DNA of 64,000 bases from Streptomyces sp. CA-278952 (GTDB lineage: Bacteria > Actinomycetota > Actinomycetes > Streptomycetales > Streptomycetaceae). Within the stretch, counting starts at the first letter, position 1. Every line of letters starts with the position of its first letter. The translations under genes and the position numbers were made by a program. Below the pieces are notes generated by a model. That model made no database searches. It had not been told where the DNA came from and saw only the letters and a program-made list of their open reading frames with translations. Below are positions 27,031 through 35,785 of this stretch, in pieces. Location of the stretch: positions 8,147,676-8,211,675 of the forward strand of contig NZ_CP112880.1 in assembly GCF_028747205.1 (NCBI RefSeq), in the 5' to 3' direction.

Positions 27031-27665
27031 GTGAGAGTTCCAACCTCTCTCCAGGACAGGTCCTGATATTTGGTAGACCCCTTGGCTGATTCGTTCTTCC
27101 GCTGGGACCACGGCGGCAGCTCATGCACGTAGACACGCACCTGTACGGCAGCAGGGCGGCCGGCGCACACACCTGGCATCTGCGTCAGGGAGTACCTGCT
27201 CAGGAACCTTTCAGCCTGTTCCCGGGACGTCTTCTCGTACGGCAGGAGCGGGAGCTGCTTCTTCTTCGCTTCCTTTTCGGTGTCCCGCAGCCGCTGGAGG
27301 ACCGGGTCACTGCTGTCCAGCTGCATAACGGCCCCACTGACCAGCCGGTTTATACGTGACGGGAAGAAGCGGTCGCCCTGGACCTTCTGAACGTACGGGC
27401 CGGTGACATCATAGAAATCAGTCACCGCGCCGTCGGCGCATCGGGCACGGGACAAAATTCCGCGCTCGTCCGAGAGCGGGTCCGGGGCAAACAGCATCCA
27501 GTTCTGAGCCAGATAGGGCTGCATTACGTCGTTGACCTGGCTGTAATACTTCACCTTCATCGGAGTCAGAGGCATCTGAGAGAAGGAAGCGAACAGAAAA
27601 TAGATGCCCAGGAGGGCAGCGCCGACAATCAGCGCCGCCCTCCGGACCATGAGATGTTGTGTCAC
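27027..27665 (-). CDS. DUF5819 / SdpA-like membrane-anchored protein
   Basis: 212 residues from GTG 27665, which overlaps the upstream stop as GTGA. One N-terminal helix (ALIVGAALLGIYFLFASFSQ) anchors the protein. The outer domain has YSQVNDVMQPYLAQNWMLFA followed by PDPLSDERGILSRARC, the W-x-x-FAPDP signature of DUF5819 and SdpA-type proteins. The C-terminus includes CAGRPAAVQVRVYVHELPPW. SdpA and SdpB together are needed to produce active SDP toxin from SdpC in Bacillus, a Firmicute precedent. The same job here is inferred from order and coupling. Confidence 0.8.
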   Translation of the reverse strand: MTQHLMVRRAALIVGAALLGIYFLFASFSQMPLTPMKVKYYSQVNDVMQPYLAQNWMLFAPDPLSDERGILSRARCADGAVTDFYDVTGPYVQKVQGDRFFPSRINRLVSGAVMQLDSSDPVLQRLRDTEKEAKKKQLPLLPYEKTSREQAERFLSRYSLTQMPGVCAGRPAAVQVRVYVHELPPWSQRKNESAKGSTKYQDLSWREVGTLT

Positions 27666-27994
27666 TTGTCGAAGACCGTGTCGATCGCCTCGGCGTTGCC
27701 GATCTTGTCAGCCGGCGCGACAGACCCGCCGAGGAAGTTGCCCGCGACCTCCCCGGCCGCCTTCCCGACGGACGAGCACGCGGCCTTGGCGTGCACGTAC
27801 GCCTTGCCCGCCGCCTTGCCCGCTGCCTTGACAAGGCCGCTGAGCGCCTGCGGGCGGACGTCGTCGGTCTGCTGGGCGGAGGTCTGGGCGGAGACCTGGG
27901 CAGCCGGAACCGAAGCCTGCGCGGAACCCTGCGTGCTGATCACCAGGGCGACGCCGCCCAGAGCAATGCCGGCCGCTGCAACAAACTTCTTCAT
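27662..27994 (-). CDS. Small secreted Ala/Gly-rich helical peptide precursor
   Basis: 110 residues from ATG 27994, seven bases after AAGGAG. A longer in-frame start at 28021 lacks such a site. Signal peptide MKKFVAAAGIALGGVALVIS ends near AQA-S. The mature part has a Gln/Ala/Ser linker, then an amphipathic run SGLVKAAGKAAGKAYVHAKA followed by one cysteine and VGKAAGEVAGNFLGG. KxxGxAxG-type spacing suggests a membrane-active helix, as in bacteriocins. It is the first gene of a coupled three-gene operon (GTGA, then ATGA) with DUF5819 and HTTM proteins, so it is the candidate toxin, analogous to SdpC but not recognisably homologous. Confidence 0.75.
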   Translation of the reverse strand: MKKFVAAAGIALGGVALVISTQGSAQASVPAAQVSAQTSAQQTDDVRPQALSGLVKAAGKAAGKAYVHAKAACSSVGKAAGEVAGNFLGGSVAPADKIGNAEAIDTVFDK

Positions 27995-28021
27995 TTTCTT
28001 CTCCTTTGCGTCACTGGCCAA

Positions 28022-28494
28022 CGCCAGAGACGCTTAATTGATAGTTGATTCTTCTCGTCGGAGTCATTCGGCACAGCAATTCGCTATGCGATGCGCATGC
28101 AACACCGCACATACGCGAGATCCGAGCCCGCAACACGAAGATTTCTCTTTACGGAAACCGTCGCCCCGCTTCGCATCGAACACATTTCGAAACCCCTGCT
28201 GCTTCCGACAGGCATGACCGTTTCACGAGCGGGATCCTGTTGTCCACGCGGTTCACATTTTCCTTGGCTTCCAAATAACACTCTTGCCTCAACGCCTCAA
28301 TTGATGGACTCGGGCAGGTGAAAATGCAGACAAAATCGACAAAAGAGTCACCGGAGCGCTGGCTTGCTGATGGAATACCTACCTCCACTCATCCGGCCTG
28401 TCCGAGCGGGAGCCAGCTTTCAAGTCAAAGTCCCGGGACGGGCGAATAGGTGATCCGATCAAGATGGCTTGATCCGACCCGAATGACGTGAGGA
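28022..28494. other. Upstream region of the peptide operon, no gene seen
   Basis: It is AT-richer than its surroundings, with no supported coding frame on either strand. It should contain the promoter of the peptide operon. I could not single out a promoter with confidence. Confidence 0.4.
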
Positions 28495-29037
28495 TCACCA
28501 CGTGCCAGGAAATTCATGTAAGCGCGCGGGCCGAAAAGTGAATGCCGAAAAGGAACCAACGAGTCGGTCCACGCCAAATAGGGGCTTGATTTCACGCATG
28601 AATGAACTCCTTCGCGCAGGATGCCGAAGCACCGCACAGGACCAGCAGCCCCGGCGACGCCCCGCAGAGCCGGGGGACGGCTGCATCGCCCCGCTGTGCT
28701 CCAGCCGCCGGAGAACGGAAACTCGAACCGGCGAATAATCGTCCGTGTGAGAAATCTGCAGTAATACGCAAAATCTGCGAGTGATCGCAGCAATATGCGT
28801 TCCTGTGTCAGATTCTGAAAGTCGCGTGCTGACTCTCGTGCGCCCGGCTCCGGCCTCGGCGGTCGTGATGGACCCGGCCGACGTGTCGGTGGAGACCATG
28901 AGGCCGCGGGTGCACTTGGCGCCGCTGTCGGCCTCGGTCCCCCGCAGGTTCGTGATCTCGCCGATGTGACCGAGCTGGCCGGGCCCGTTCTCCGGTGTGT
29001 AGTACTCGGGGCCTTCAGGTGATACGCACCGGATCAC
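28495..29037 (-). CDS. Hypothetical protein, partly coding-like
   Basis: The first about 90 codons look protein-like (YYTPENGPGQLGHIGEITNL, GTEADSGAKCTRGLMVSTDT, then TTAEAGAGRTRVSTRLSE). The second half becomes arginine- and serine-rich and is doubtful. It starts at GTG 29037. There is no recognisable family or membrane segment. It could be the remnant of a larger surface protein. Kept at low confidence. Confidence 0.35.
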   Translation of the reverse strand: MIRCVSPEGPEYYTPENGPGQLGHIGEITNLRGTEADSGAKCTRGLMVSTDTSAGSITTAEAGAGRTRVSTRLSESDTGTHIAAITRRFCVLLQISHTDDYSPVRVSVLRRLEHSGAMQPSPGSAGRRRGCWSCAVLRHPARRSSFMREIKPLFGVDRLVGSFSAFTFRPARLHEFPGTW

Positions 29038-29043
29038 GAGACA

Positions 29044-29985
29044 CTAGCCCTGCCGGTCCAGCCATTCTGAGATCACGCGGTTGGTTTCTTCGGGCATTTC
29101 CCCCTGGATCCAGTGACCGCAGTCCAGGCCGACCACTTCCACGTTGGGCACGAACTCCGCCAGTCTTTCGAACCTCGGGACCGCCACGTCCTGGTCGCCG
29201 TAGATCATGAGGATGGGCTGCTTGATGATCGGGTCGGCGTCCGCCAGCTGGTGCCAGTTACGGTCGAGGTTCCTGTACCAGTTGATGCCGCCGGTGAATC
29301 CCGACGTCTCGAACGCGGAGATGATGACGGCCAGGTCGCTCTCGGTCATGGCGGGCTCGCCGAGCGGTGCTTTCGCCTTGGCGAGGTTGATGAATGCCAT
29401 GCCCGGCTCAGGGGGTGCGGGGGGCACGTTCTTCCGGTAGAGGTTGCGGAGGAACTGGGAGGTGTTGGCGTCGAGCACGGCGTCCGCGACGCCCGGCTGC
29501 CGGTTGAAGTGGACGAAGTAGAAGTCGCCGCCGAGGAAGGTTTCCATGGCCTCAATCCACGGTGTTTCTCCGCGTTCCATGTAAGGCAGGCTCAGGTTGA
29601 TCAGTTTGTTCACCCGGTCGGGGTGCAACTGGGCCAGGCTCCAGACGACGAACGCGCCCCAGTCGTGGCCGATGAAGGTGGCGTCGCCGTAGCCATAGTG
29701 GTCCAGGAGCGCGACGAGGTCGCCCGTCAGGTGTTCGATGTCGTATTCGGTCACCTCGGCCGGGCAAGAGGAGTTGCCATATCCCCGCTGGTTCGGCGCG
29801 ATGACGTGGTAGCCGGCCGCGGCGAGGACCGGCATCTGGCGACGCCAGGTGACGGCGTGCTCCGGCCAGCCGTGGCAGAGCACGATGGGCTTGCCCTTGT
29901 TCTCCCGGCCCGCCTCAAAGACTTCGAGCTCCACACCGTTGACCTGGATGAGGGTGGGCTCGGGAAATTCTGCTTGGTTGGACAC
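29044..29985 (-). CDS. Alpha/beta hydrolase, epoxide-hydrolase type
   Basis: 313 residues from GTG 29985 with AGAGGAAA upstream. KPIVLCHGWPEHAVTWRRQM supplies the HGxP oxyanion motif and ATFIGHDWGAFVVWSLAQLH the D nucleophile elbow (GHDWG). A cap segment with NLSLPYMERGE, a later acidic residue region PILMIYGDQDVAVPRFERL, and the catalytic histidine in VVGLDCGHWIQGEMPEETNR complete the triad. These features match soluble epoxide hydrolases. It is divergently transcribed from the WYL regulator with a perfect operator between them, so the regulator probably controls it. Confidence 0.88.
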   Translation of the reverse strand: MSNQAEFPEPTLIQVNGVELEVFEAGRENKGKPIVLCHGWPEHAVTWRRQMPVLAAAGYHVIAPNQRGYGNSSCPAEVTEYDIEHLTGDLVALLDHYGYGDATFIGHDWGAFVVWSLAQLHPDRVNKLINLSLPYMERGETPWIEAMETFLGGDFYFVHFNRQPGVADAVLDANTSQFLRNLYRKNVPPAPPEPGMAFINLAKAKAPLGEPAMTESDLAVIISAFETSGFTGGINWYRNLDRNWHQLADADPIIKQPILMIYGDQDVAVPRFERLAEFVPNVEVVGLDCGHWIQGEMPEETNRVISEWLDRQG

Positions 29986-30057
29986 TGCGTTTCCTCTCTG
30001 AGGGCGCTCGCTGGCGGTTGACCTCCTCGATGAGGTCATGTCGCCACCTTGCTCCCT

Positions 30058-30082
30058 AAACCGGTCACCTTGTGACCGGTTT
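30058..30082. promoter_or_regulatory. Perfect operator AAACCGGTCAC-CTT-GTGACCGGTTT
   Basis: 11-bp arms with a 3-bp spacer lie between the divergent hydrolase and WYL-regulator genes, about 20 bases before the regulator ATG. The position and symmetry fit binding by a dimer of the regulator, controlling both genes. Confidence 0.75.
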
Positions 30083-30101
30083 TTATGAGAGTTTTGTCTG
30101 T

Positions 30102-31082
30102 ATGCGATCCGATCGGCTGGTGGCCATACTCCTGTTGCTCCAACGGCGCGAGCAGGTGACAGCCGCGGAGGTCTCCCGGGAGCTGGACGTCTCGGAGCGC
30201 ACCGCCCGCCGTGACCTCGACGCCCTGGCCATGGCCGGGGTGCCCGTGTACTCCGTGCAGGGCCGAGGCGGCGGCTGGCGCTTGGTGGGCGGTGCTCGTA
30301 CCGACCTGTCCGGGTTGACCGCCAGTGAAGCCCGCGCCCTGTTCCTGGCCGTCGGCCCGACCTCGGATGCGACGCCGGCGATGAAGGCAGCTCTGCGCAA
30401 GCTCGTCCATGCTCTACCGAAGCCCTTCCAGGTGCAGGCTGAGGCAGCGGCGTCGTCCCTGGTCGTAGACCCGCAGCGATGGGGGGCGAGCCGGATCGAG
30501 CACCGGCCGCCTCGCTTCCTCGACGAACTCCAGGACGCGGTGATCAGCGGCGTCCAGGTATCGCTCGGCTACGTCGACAGCAAAGGCGTCGAAACCCGGA
30601 GAACCGTCCACCCGCTGGGCATCGTCGCCAAAGGTCCTGTGTGGTACCTCGTCTCCAACACCGAGACCGGCCGACGGGTCTTCCGGATCGACCGCGTGTC
30701 GTCCGCCGACCCCACCGGCGACCCTGTGCACCGACCTGGGGACTTCGACCTTGCCGAGAGCTGGAATGAGATCGCCGAAGAGGTCGATCGCAAACGAACG
30801 CCGCTGGAGGTCCGGGCGGTATGCGCACCCGACGGGGTAGGCATCCTCCAGATGGCGCTCGGCGACCGGCTCGACGTGGGAGGCTCCACGACCGACGGCC
30901 GCATCGAGGTCGTGATCCGCGGCCCCAACGAGTACATCCTCGCCGGCGAGCTCTCCGGACTGGTCGAATGGGTCGAGGTGACCGGCCCTCCGAGTGTCCG
31001 AGACCGCCTGGCCTCGATCGGCAACGCCCTCGTCGAACGATACGGCCGGCCGCATACCAGCGGAGACCTTCACCCGTCTTGA
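30102..31082 (+). CDS. YafY/WYL-family transcriptional regulator
   Basis: 326 residues from ATG 30102 (an ATG at 30072 would overlap the operator). The N-terminal HTH_11 domain is MRSDRLVAILLLLQRREQVT through AAEVSRELDVSERTARRDLD. The wing follows in GVPVYSVQGRGGGWRLVGGA. The WYL domain has GYVDSKGVETRRTVHPLGIV followed by AKGPVWYLVSN (WYL) and FRIDRVSSA. A C-terminal extension ends SGLVEWVEVTGPPSVRDRLA. WYL domains sense nucleic-acid or nucleotide ligands in several systems. The ligand here is unknown. Divergent from the hydrolase. Confidence 0.9.
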   Translation: MRSDRLVAILLLLQRREQVTAAEVSRELDVSERTARRDLDALAMAGVPVYSVQGRGGGWRLVGGARTDLSGLTASEARALFLAVGPTSDATPAMKAALRKLVHALPKPFQVQAEAAASSLVVDPQRWGASRIEHRPPRFLDELQDAVISGVQVSLGYVDSKGVETRRTVHPLGIVAKGPVWYLVSNTETGRRVFRIDRVSSADPTGDPVHRPGDFDLAESWNEIAEEVDRKRTPLEVRAVCAPDGVGILQMALGDRLDVGGSTTDGRIEVVIRGPNEYILAGELSGLVEWVEVTGPPSVRDRLASIGNALVERYGRPHTSGDLHPS

Positions 31083-31414
31083 AGCGAACAAGGCAGGACT
31101 TCGAGAACAGTTCCGCTCAATAACGTGGTTCTGTCCGTTCCGGCAGACGCCTGGTCACGAGTCGGCCTGTACGCTGGCCTGGCTCGCCGCGGGTGGGCCC
31201 TCTCGTGCCGGGCCGGCATCGTCACGCGCTCGGCGAGCTTCCGGGGTCGAGGTCGCGGCGGGCGGTGGAGGCTGTGGTGACGGCTGGCGCCTCGTGGGCG
31301 GCGGTGTCGATCGCTGCGCTTGGGCGACGAAAGGGCAAGCCCGACGGGTTCCTGGAACGGCAGGTCCCGCGCTGGACGGCTACGCGCTCGCGCTCGGCCC
31401 CTTCGAGAGGGCCC
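31083..31414. other. Intergenic, no supported gene
   Basis: A short stretch near 31,270 repeats codons like those for GWRLVGG in the WYL gene, which may be a relic of a related regulator. Nothing else is readable. Confidence 0.35.
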
Positions 31415-31937
31415 TCAGGTTCCCGGCCGCCGGAACTGCTTGAGCCGCACCCCCTCCAGGCTGTCGGCGATCAGCTGGTCCAACCGCCGCTCGCGAGTCT
31501 CGTCCCGCTTGGCACTGATCACATAGTGGATAGCCGACTTGCGGTAGGACGGCGCCCGCTGAACCACTCCCACGCCCGCAGCTCCGCCTGGAAGCGAGCC
31601 AGCTGCGCCGCCTCGAACTCCCAGACCGGCTTCTCCTCGCACTCCCGGTCACGGGCTTCGAACAACAACCTCCGCAAGATCGAGAAGCTGACCGCGCAGG
31701 GGCTGATGCGGCCGGCCGGCATCGCGGTTGGATCGACCAGGAGAAGTCGTCGACCGGCCTCTGCCGGCCGTCGATCCAGCCGTAGCACAGGGCCTGGTCG
31801 ACTGCCTCCGACCAGCTCAGGGCGGGCTTGCCCGTTCCCTTCTTCCACATGCCCACCCGGCATTCGGAGGCAGTCGCGTGGTGCTCCTCCAGCCAGTCCC
31901 GGAACTCCCCAGGACTTGAGAAGAAGATTGACTCCAT
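31415..31937 (-). pseudogene. YdeI/OmpD-associated family protein, frameshifted
   Basis: The start at 31937 reads MESIFFSSPGEFRDWLEEHH, KGTGKPALSWSEAVDQALCY and GWIDGRQRPVDDFSW, all typical of the family. Two further frames supply FEARDRECEEKPVWEFEAAQ and the C-terminal SYRKSAIHYVISAKRDETRE with RRLDQLIADSLEGVRLKQF. At least two frameshifts separate these pieces, and the segment containing RFTPRRP is lost. The product would be non-functional. Confidence 0.7.
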
Positions 31938-32421
31938 GCGCGCTGCTCCTGTCGGTCGTCTCGCCGGCTCCATTGAACCTGTCGGATACGGCAATCCGAG
32001 AGTCTCACCGCGCCACCCGGAATCTGCGCCGGGGTGTCATCACCACCATGACAGGCAGGCAACCACAGGAGCCGAGCGGGGACGGAGCGGCCGCAGGCCC
32101 CTCGTTCGAGGAGCGCAAGAGCCGCAGGCCTCGCCAACACGAGTGGACAGCCCAGCTCACGTGCGCCGACAATTGCTTCCTCATCCTCCGAAGTCGGCGC
32201 ATTCGGATCGCGAGACAAGCTGTTGATCAACTTCGCGACCGCTGCGCCGACACGACCTGGCGCAGGTTGGTCTCCAGCACGCCAGAGCGCCCGATGCGCG
32301 GAGCGATCCGTCAGACCCTCAGGCCGAAGATCATGCCCGAACCCGCGCGCGCGTCAACGCCAGGGCGTCGATTCCGATCCGGTTCGGGCCGTACCACGTC
32401 CGAGAATCCACGAACTCACGC
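31938..32421. other. Intergenic, no supported gene
   Basis: Open frames exist on both strands, but none has family content or a good start. The 3' part may be the degraded N-terminal half of the ligase that follows. Confidence 0.35.
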
Positions 32422-33022
32422 GCTTCGCTCTTCGATGTCGTGCACCCCGGCGGCCGCCCCGTGACCGGCCTGCCGTACGCGGAGCGGCGCGGACTCCTGG
32501 AAGGTCTCGGACTGGTCGGAGCGGCCTGGTCGACGCCCGCGGCGATCGTCGGGCACGGTGCCCAGGCCTGGGAAATGGTCCGGGACGCCGGGCTGGAAGG
32601 CCTGCTTGCGAAGCGGCTCACGTCCCGGTACGAGTCGGGGGTGCGGTCGAAGGCGTGGATCAAGATCCGTTTCGTGCGTACCGCCGACGTCGTGGTCGGC
32701 GGGTGGGTGCCCGGGCGCGGCCGGCTCACCGGACTGCCCGGCGCCGTCCTGGTCGGCGAGCAGCTCGGTGGGCAACTGCACTACGCGGGCAGCGTCGGAA
32801 CCGGCTGGAGCCGGGCCGAACGCACCCGCCTCGCTGGCCTTCTCCACGTCGCAGCCATCGACACCTGCCCATTCGCCGAGATTCCGCCGGTGGCCGGGGC
32901 CCGGTGGGTGCGCCCCCGTCTGGTCGGCGAGGTCGGCTACGCGACCCGCACCCGCCGGACGTCTGCGCCACCCCTCCTGGCACCGGCTGCGCCCCGACCT
33001 CACCCCGGGCGACCTCACCTGA
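32422..33022 (+). pseudogene. ATP-dependent DNA ligase, C-terminal half
   Basis: FDVVHPGGRPVTGLPYAERR is the family's FDVL..dGr..t.lPY.eRR motif. GLEGLLAKRLTSRYESGVRS contains motif IV (EG-AK), SKAWIKIRFVRTADVVVGGW contains motif V (K-K), and an OB-fold part follows with QLHYAGSVGTGWSRAERTRL. A frameshift near 32,950 is needed to reach WHRLRPDLTPGDLT at the end. The adenylation lysine region (motif I) and everything upstream are missing. Confidence 0.75.
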
Positions 33023-33093
33023 TCCCGCGGAGGCGCCGCGCGGGCCGCATTCCGGTCCGTTCCGGGCCGGATGCGTCTCCGCCCGGCAGCGCA

Positions 33094-33453
33094 CTAAGCC
33101 GCCTCGCCCCCGGGCTGGTCGTCCACGTGCTTTAGCTGCATCCGGCCGGAGACGACGTTGCCGGGGTCCAACGTCTGCCAGAAGGGATGGGTGCTCACCT
33201 GGGCGCTGAGCTCCAGCAGAAGCTTCCGGTAGCCGGCGACCTGCTGGTGCTGCTCCTCGGTGTAGCCGGGGCTGTCCGGCTTGGCGGGCCGGTAGTCGGA
33301 GTGGAGCTGCTTGTCCGACTGCCAGCCGGGCATCGGCTCGGCCGACCAGGGCAGCGTCCGTACGCACTGGTCGTACTCGGACTGGGCCTGGTGCAGAGCA
33401 ATCTGGGCGTCGCGCAGATCCTGGGGAAAGTCGTACCTCGTCGCACCAGAATG
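33094..33453 (-). pseudogene. Hypothetical protein, N-terminally truncated
   Basis: The frame is open from 33453 with no start codon and begins SGATRYDFPQDLRDAQIALH, then YDQCVRTLPWSAEPMPGWQS and SDYRPAKPDSPGYTEEQHQQ. It ends QLKHVDDQPGGEAA. Using the ATG at 33333 would delete the conserved-looking first 40 residues. I know it as a recurring Streptomyces protein of unknown function. Probably 5' truncated. Confidence 0.5.
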
Positions 33454-33581
33454 CTACGCATGTTCGAATACTGGAAGCGAGCGGCACACGGCAGGACAAC
33501 CTCACATCTCGCGCTCATTCATCCGGGTGGCGCACGCTCCGGCCGTGAACCGGAACCGGCGGCTGCGGCGTCGCATCGGGC

Positions 33582-33854
33582 ATGGATTCCGTCATCGATG
33601 CCCGCCACGTCAGCGAGCCCGGGCTCGTCGTACTCGACATCACCGCCGCCGACGAGGAGACCGCCCTCCTCCTGATGGACGAGCTGCAACAGCTCTGGGC
33701 CACCTCCGGCATCACCGCGATCCGACGTGACCACGCCCAGCCCGGCGTCCACGCCCGGGTGCACGCGGACACCCGGCGCACCAACCTCGGCGGCGAAGCC
33801 TCCCTCCCGCGGGGTGGGAGGGACAGGCCGCGACGGCCGACCAGTGACGGGTGA
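33582..33854 (+). CDS. DUF6207 family protein
   Basis: 90 residues. MDSVIDARHVSEPGLVVLDI followed by TAADEETALLLMDELQQLWA and QPGVHARVHADTRRTN match DUF6207, a short Streptomyces family with the HVSEPGLVV and QPGVR-R-Y-D-R motifs. The C-terminus after about residue 72 (GGEASLPRGGRDRPRRPTSDG region) is longer than usual and may be an extension into non-native sequence. Function unknown. Confidence 0.7.
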   Translation: MDSVIDARHVSEPGLVVLDITAADEETALLLMDELQQLWATSGITAIRRDHAQPGVHARVHADTRRTNLGGEASLPRGGRDRPRRPTSDG

Positions 33855-34094
33855 GAGCTCTTTTCGAAGGACGTCCGGCATGCCACCACCCGCCGGGCGG
33901 CCGGACGGTACCGTGCGGAAACGGGGGCCGTCCGGGCACCCTTCGCACGTCGACCGGGCGAGGCAACCACGGCGGCTGACGCCCTGCTGGGCTGCCCTCG
34001 GTCTATACCGTCCGGCCACCCGGATCTGTTCCTCGTGGCTCCGGCCAGGTCGCCGGTCACTGAGACACCAGCAGAAGCACTCAGGTGAAAGTGA
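33855..34094. other. Intergenic, no gene seen
   Basis: No supported frame. It ends at the left inverted repeat of the next element. Confidence 0.35.
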
Positions 34095-34145
34095 GCTGAA
34101 AGAGCGTTCTGTCCTGGCGGGAGTGTTTGGGAACGCAGTGCTGTC

Positions 34146-34562
34146 GTGGATGATTGCGGGGTGTTGGTCCAGGTAGAAGCGGTGGGGGAGATCGCAGACG
34201 GGCGCGCGATGGTTCGGGTCCGCTCGAAGGTGGGTGCCGCTGCGGCGTTGTGGTGCGGCGGTCCGACGGGAGTGGGCCGCGAACATCACGTGGAGTGGAC
34301 TGTTGAAGAGGACGCGGCCTGGGGCGGCAACACTCGACCGGCCACTTCATTTTCACCCGGGGTGGATGAGGAGGAAGGCGGTCGGATCGTCTTTCGGGGG
34401 CGGCTGGGCCTGACGGTCGATGGCGGAGCCATGTTGGAAGTAGCTGGAACCCATATTCTGTTCGACCTCGCCGACCCGCCGCCGTCGACTGCTGTCGATG
34501 GAACGTGGGTCGAGATCAGTGTGGAGCGGAACAGCGTCAGCCTGTGGCCCTACCTGCTGTGA
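34146..34562 (+). CDS. Hypothetical beta-rich passenger protein
   Basis: 138 residues from ATG 34146; a GTG at 34161 is an alternative start. VQVEAVGEIADGRAMVRVRS begins alternating strands, later FRGRLGLTVDGGAMLEVAGT and STAVDGTWVEISVERNSVSL. The acidic pI and strand pattern suggest a small beta-barrel. No family is recognised. Its location inside the inverted repeats of an IS-type unit suggests it travels with that unit. Confidence 0.55.
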   Translation: MDDCGVLVQVEAVGEIADGRAMVRVRSKVGAAAALWCGGPTGVGREHHVEWTVEEDAAWGGNTRPATSFSPGVDEEEGGRIVFRGRLGLTVDGGAMLEVAGTHILFDLADPPPSTAVDGTWVEISVERNSVSLWPYLL

Positions 34563-34589
34563 TTCACAGGAGCCCGACGCTGCCGCCGT

Positions 34590-35432
34590 TCAGCTGTCGC
34601 GCCAGTTGTGGGTCGATTCGCGGGTGAGTCTGCGGCTCATGAGGTCGATCATCGCTATGTTGATCATGGCTTCGGAGCGGTGGGGGTGGGTTTCGTAGTC
34701 GCGGGCGAGGCGGCGGCGGTGCATGAGCCAGCCGAAGGTCCGCTCGACGACCCAGCGCCGCGGGATCACCTTGAAGCCCTTCTGGGCGGGGTCGCGGCGG
34801 GTGACTTCGACGTCGATGCCCAGGCGGGCGCCGTGGTCGATGGCCTTGGTGCGGTAGCCGCTGTCGGCCCACGCCTTCGTGACGCGGGGGTGGCCTTCGG
34901 CGATGTTCGAGAGCAGGCGGATTCCGCCGGCGTTGTCGGAGACGCTGGCGGCGGTGACCAGCACGGCCAGGAGGAGGCCGGCGGTGTCGACGCCGATGTG
35001 CCGTTTGCGGCCCGCGATCTTCTTGCCCGCGTCGATGCCCTGGCCGGCCGCGGGCACGTTGGCCGAGGTCTTGATGCTCTGGGCGTCGAGGATGCAGGCG
35101 CTGGGCTCGGCGTCTCGGCCCTCGGCCTTCCGGACCAGCCGTCGCAGGAGTCCGTTGAGCTGGTCGAAGACGCCGTCCTTCTGCCAGGCGGCGAAGTATC
35201 CGTAGACGGTTTCCCACGGGGCGAAGTCGTGTGGGAGGTAGCGCCAGGGGATGCCGGTCCGGTCGACGTAGAGGATGGCGTCCATGATCCGGCGCAGGTC
35301 GTGTTCGGGTGGCCGCCCGATGTCCAGGCCGGTCCCTCTGCGTTCTGCTCGCCAGGCTGTCAGGGTTGGTTCGAGCAGTTCCCAACGGGCGTCGGACAGG
35401 TCACTCGGGTACGGCCGCTGTCGGCGAGGCAT
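34590..35432 (-). CDS. IS5-family transposase (intact)
   Basis: 280 residues from ATG 35432 (MPRRQRPYPSDLSDARWELL). DRTGIPWRYLPHDFAPWETV is the DUF4096 block. The DDE residues lie in SACILDAQSIKTSANVPAAG (Asp), TKAWADSGYRTKAIDHGARL (Asp) and RRWVVERTFGWLMHRRRLAR (Glu). One continuous frame, no frameshift, so it differs from the two-frame IS5 copies near 11 and 25 kb. Likely functional. Confidence 0.88.
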   Translation of the reverse strand: MPRRQRPYPSDLSDARWELLEPTLTAWRAERRGTGLDIGRPPEHDLRRIMDAILYVDRTGIPWRYLPHDFAPWETVYGYFAAWQKDGVFDQLNGLLRRLVRKAEGRDAEPSACILDAQSIKTSANVPAAGQGIDAGKKIAGRKRHIGVDTAGLLLAVLVTAASVSDNAGGIRLLSNIAEGHPRVTKAWADSGYRTKAIDHGARLGIDVEVTRRDPAQKGFKVIPRRWVVERTFGWLMHRRRLARDYETHPHRSEAMINIAMIDLMSRRLTRESTHNWRDS

Positions 35433-35785
35433 GTTTCCGTAGTACCGATGGCCGCCGTCCGGCCACAGGGCGCAAACAGGCGCGACCGGGGGCGTGTTGG
35501 GATCAGACAGGAGCGAAGGGACCGAAACGGGCTCTCGAAGGCTGCCACCCGCCCCATCTGCCACAACAAGCGTCTACCGCCTCAGCCGGCCCGAAGCGGC
35601 CTGCCACCTGAACTGCAACGAAGCACCCCTGTCAGGACAAAACGCTCTTTGAGCTTGTCTTTTAACATGCGACATCGAACGCGGCTCGAACTTGATCAGT
35701 GTTTTCGCAGTTCGGCGGACGTGTAGGCGGCCTTCGTCTGATCCTGTGCTCCGTCACAGAGTGGATCAGCGCGAAGGCCGTGGTC

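Larger units (their letters stand above)
34095..35654. mobile_element. IR-bounded element: passenger gene plus IS5-type transposase
   Basis: The left end GCTGAAAGAGCGTTCTGTCC (34095 on) and right end (reverse complement GCTCAAAGAGCGTTTTGTCC, ending 35654) match over about 36 positions with roughly six differences. Between them lie a plus-strand gene of unknown function and a minus-strand transposase. No target duplication is visible. It could be a compound unit or an IS that has picked up a passenger. Confidence 0.55.

Noticed and set aside
29113..30021. Plus-strand frame opposite the hydrolase
   Set aside because: Val/Glu/Asp-rich shadow. The catalytic triad of the hydrolase is complete on the minus strand.
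31193..32464. Long plus-strand frame over the YdeI-type pseudogene
   Set aside because: Arg/Ser-rich without domains. The minus strand holds recognisable, though broken, YdeI-family sequence.
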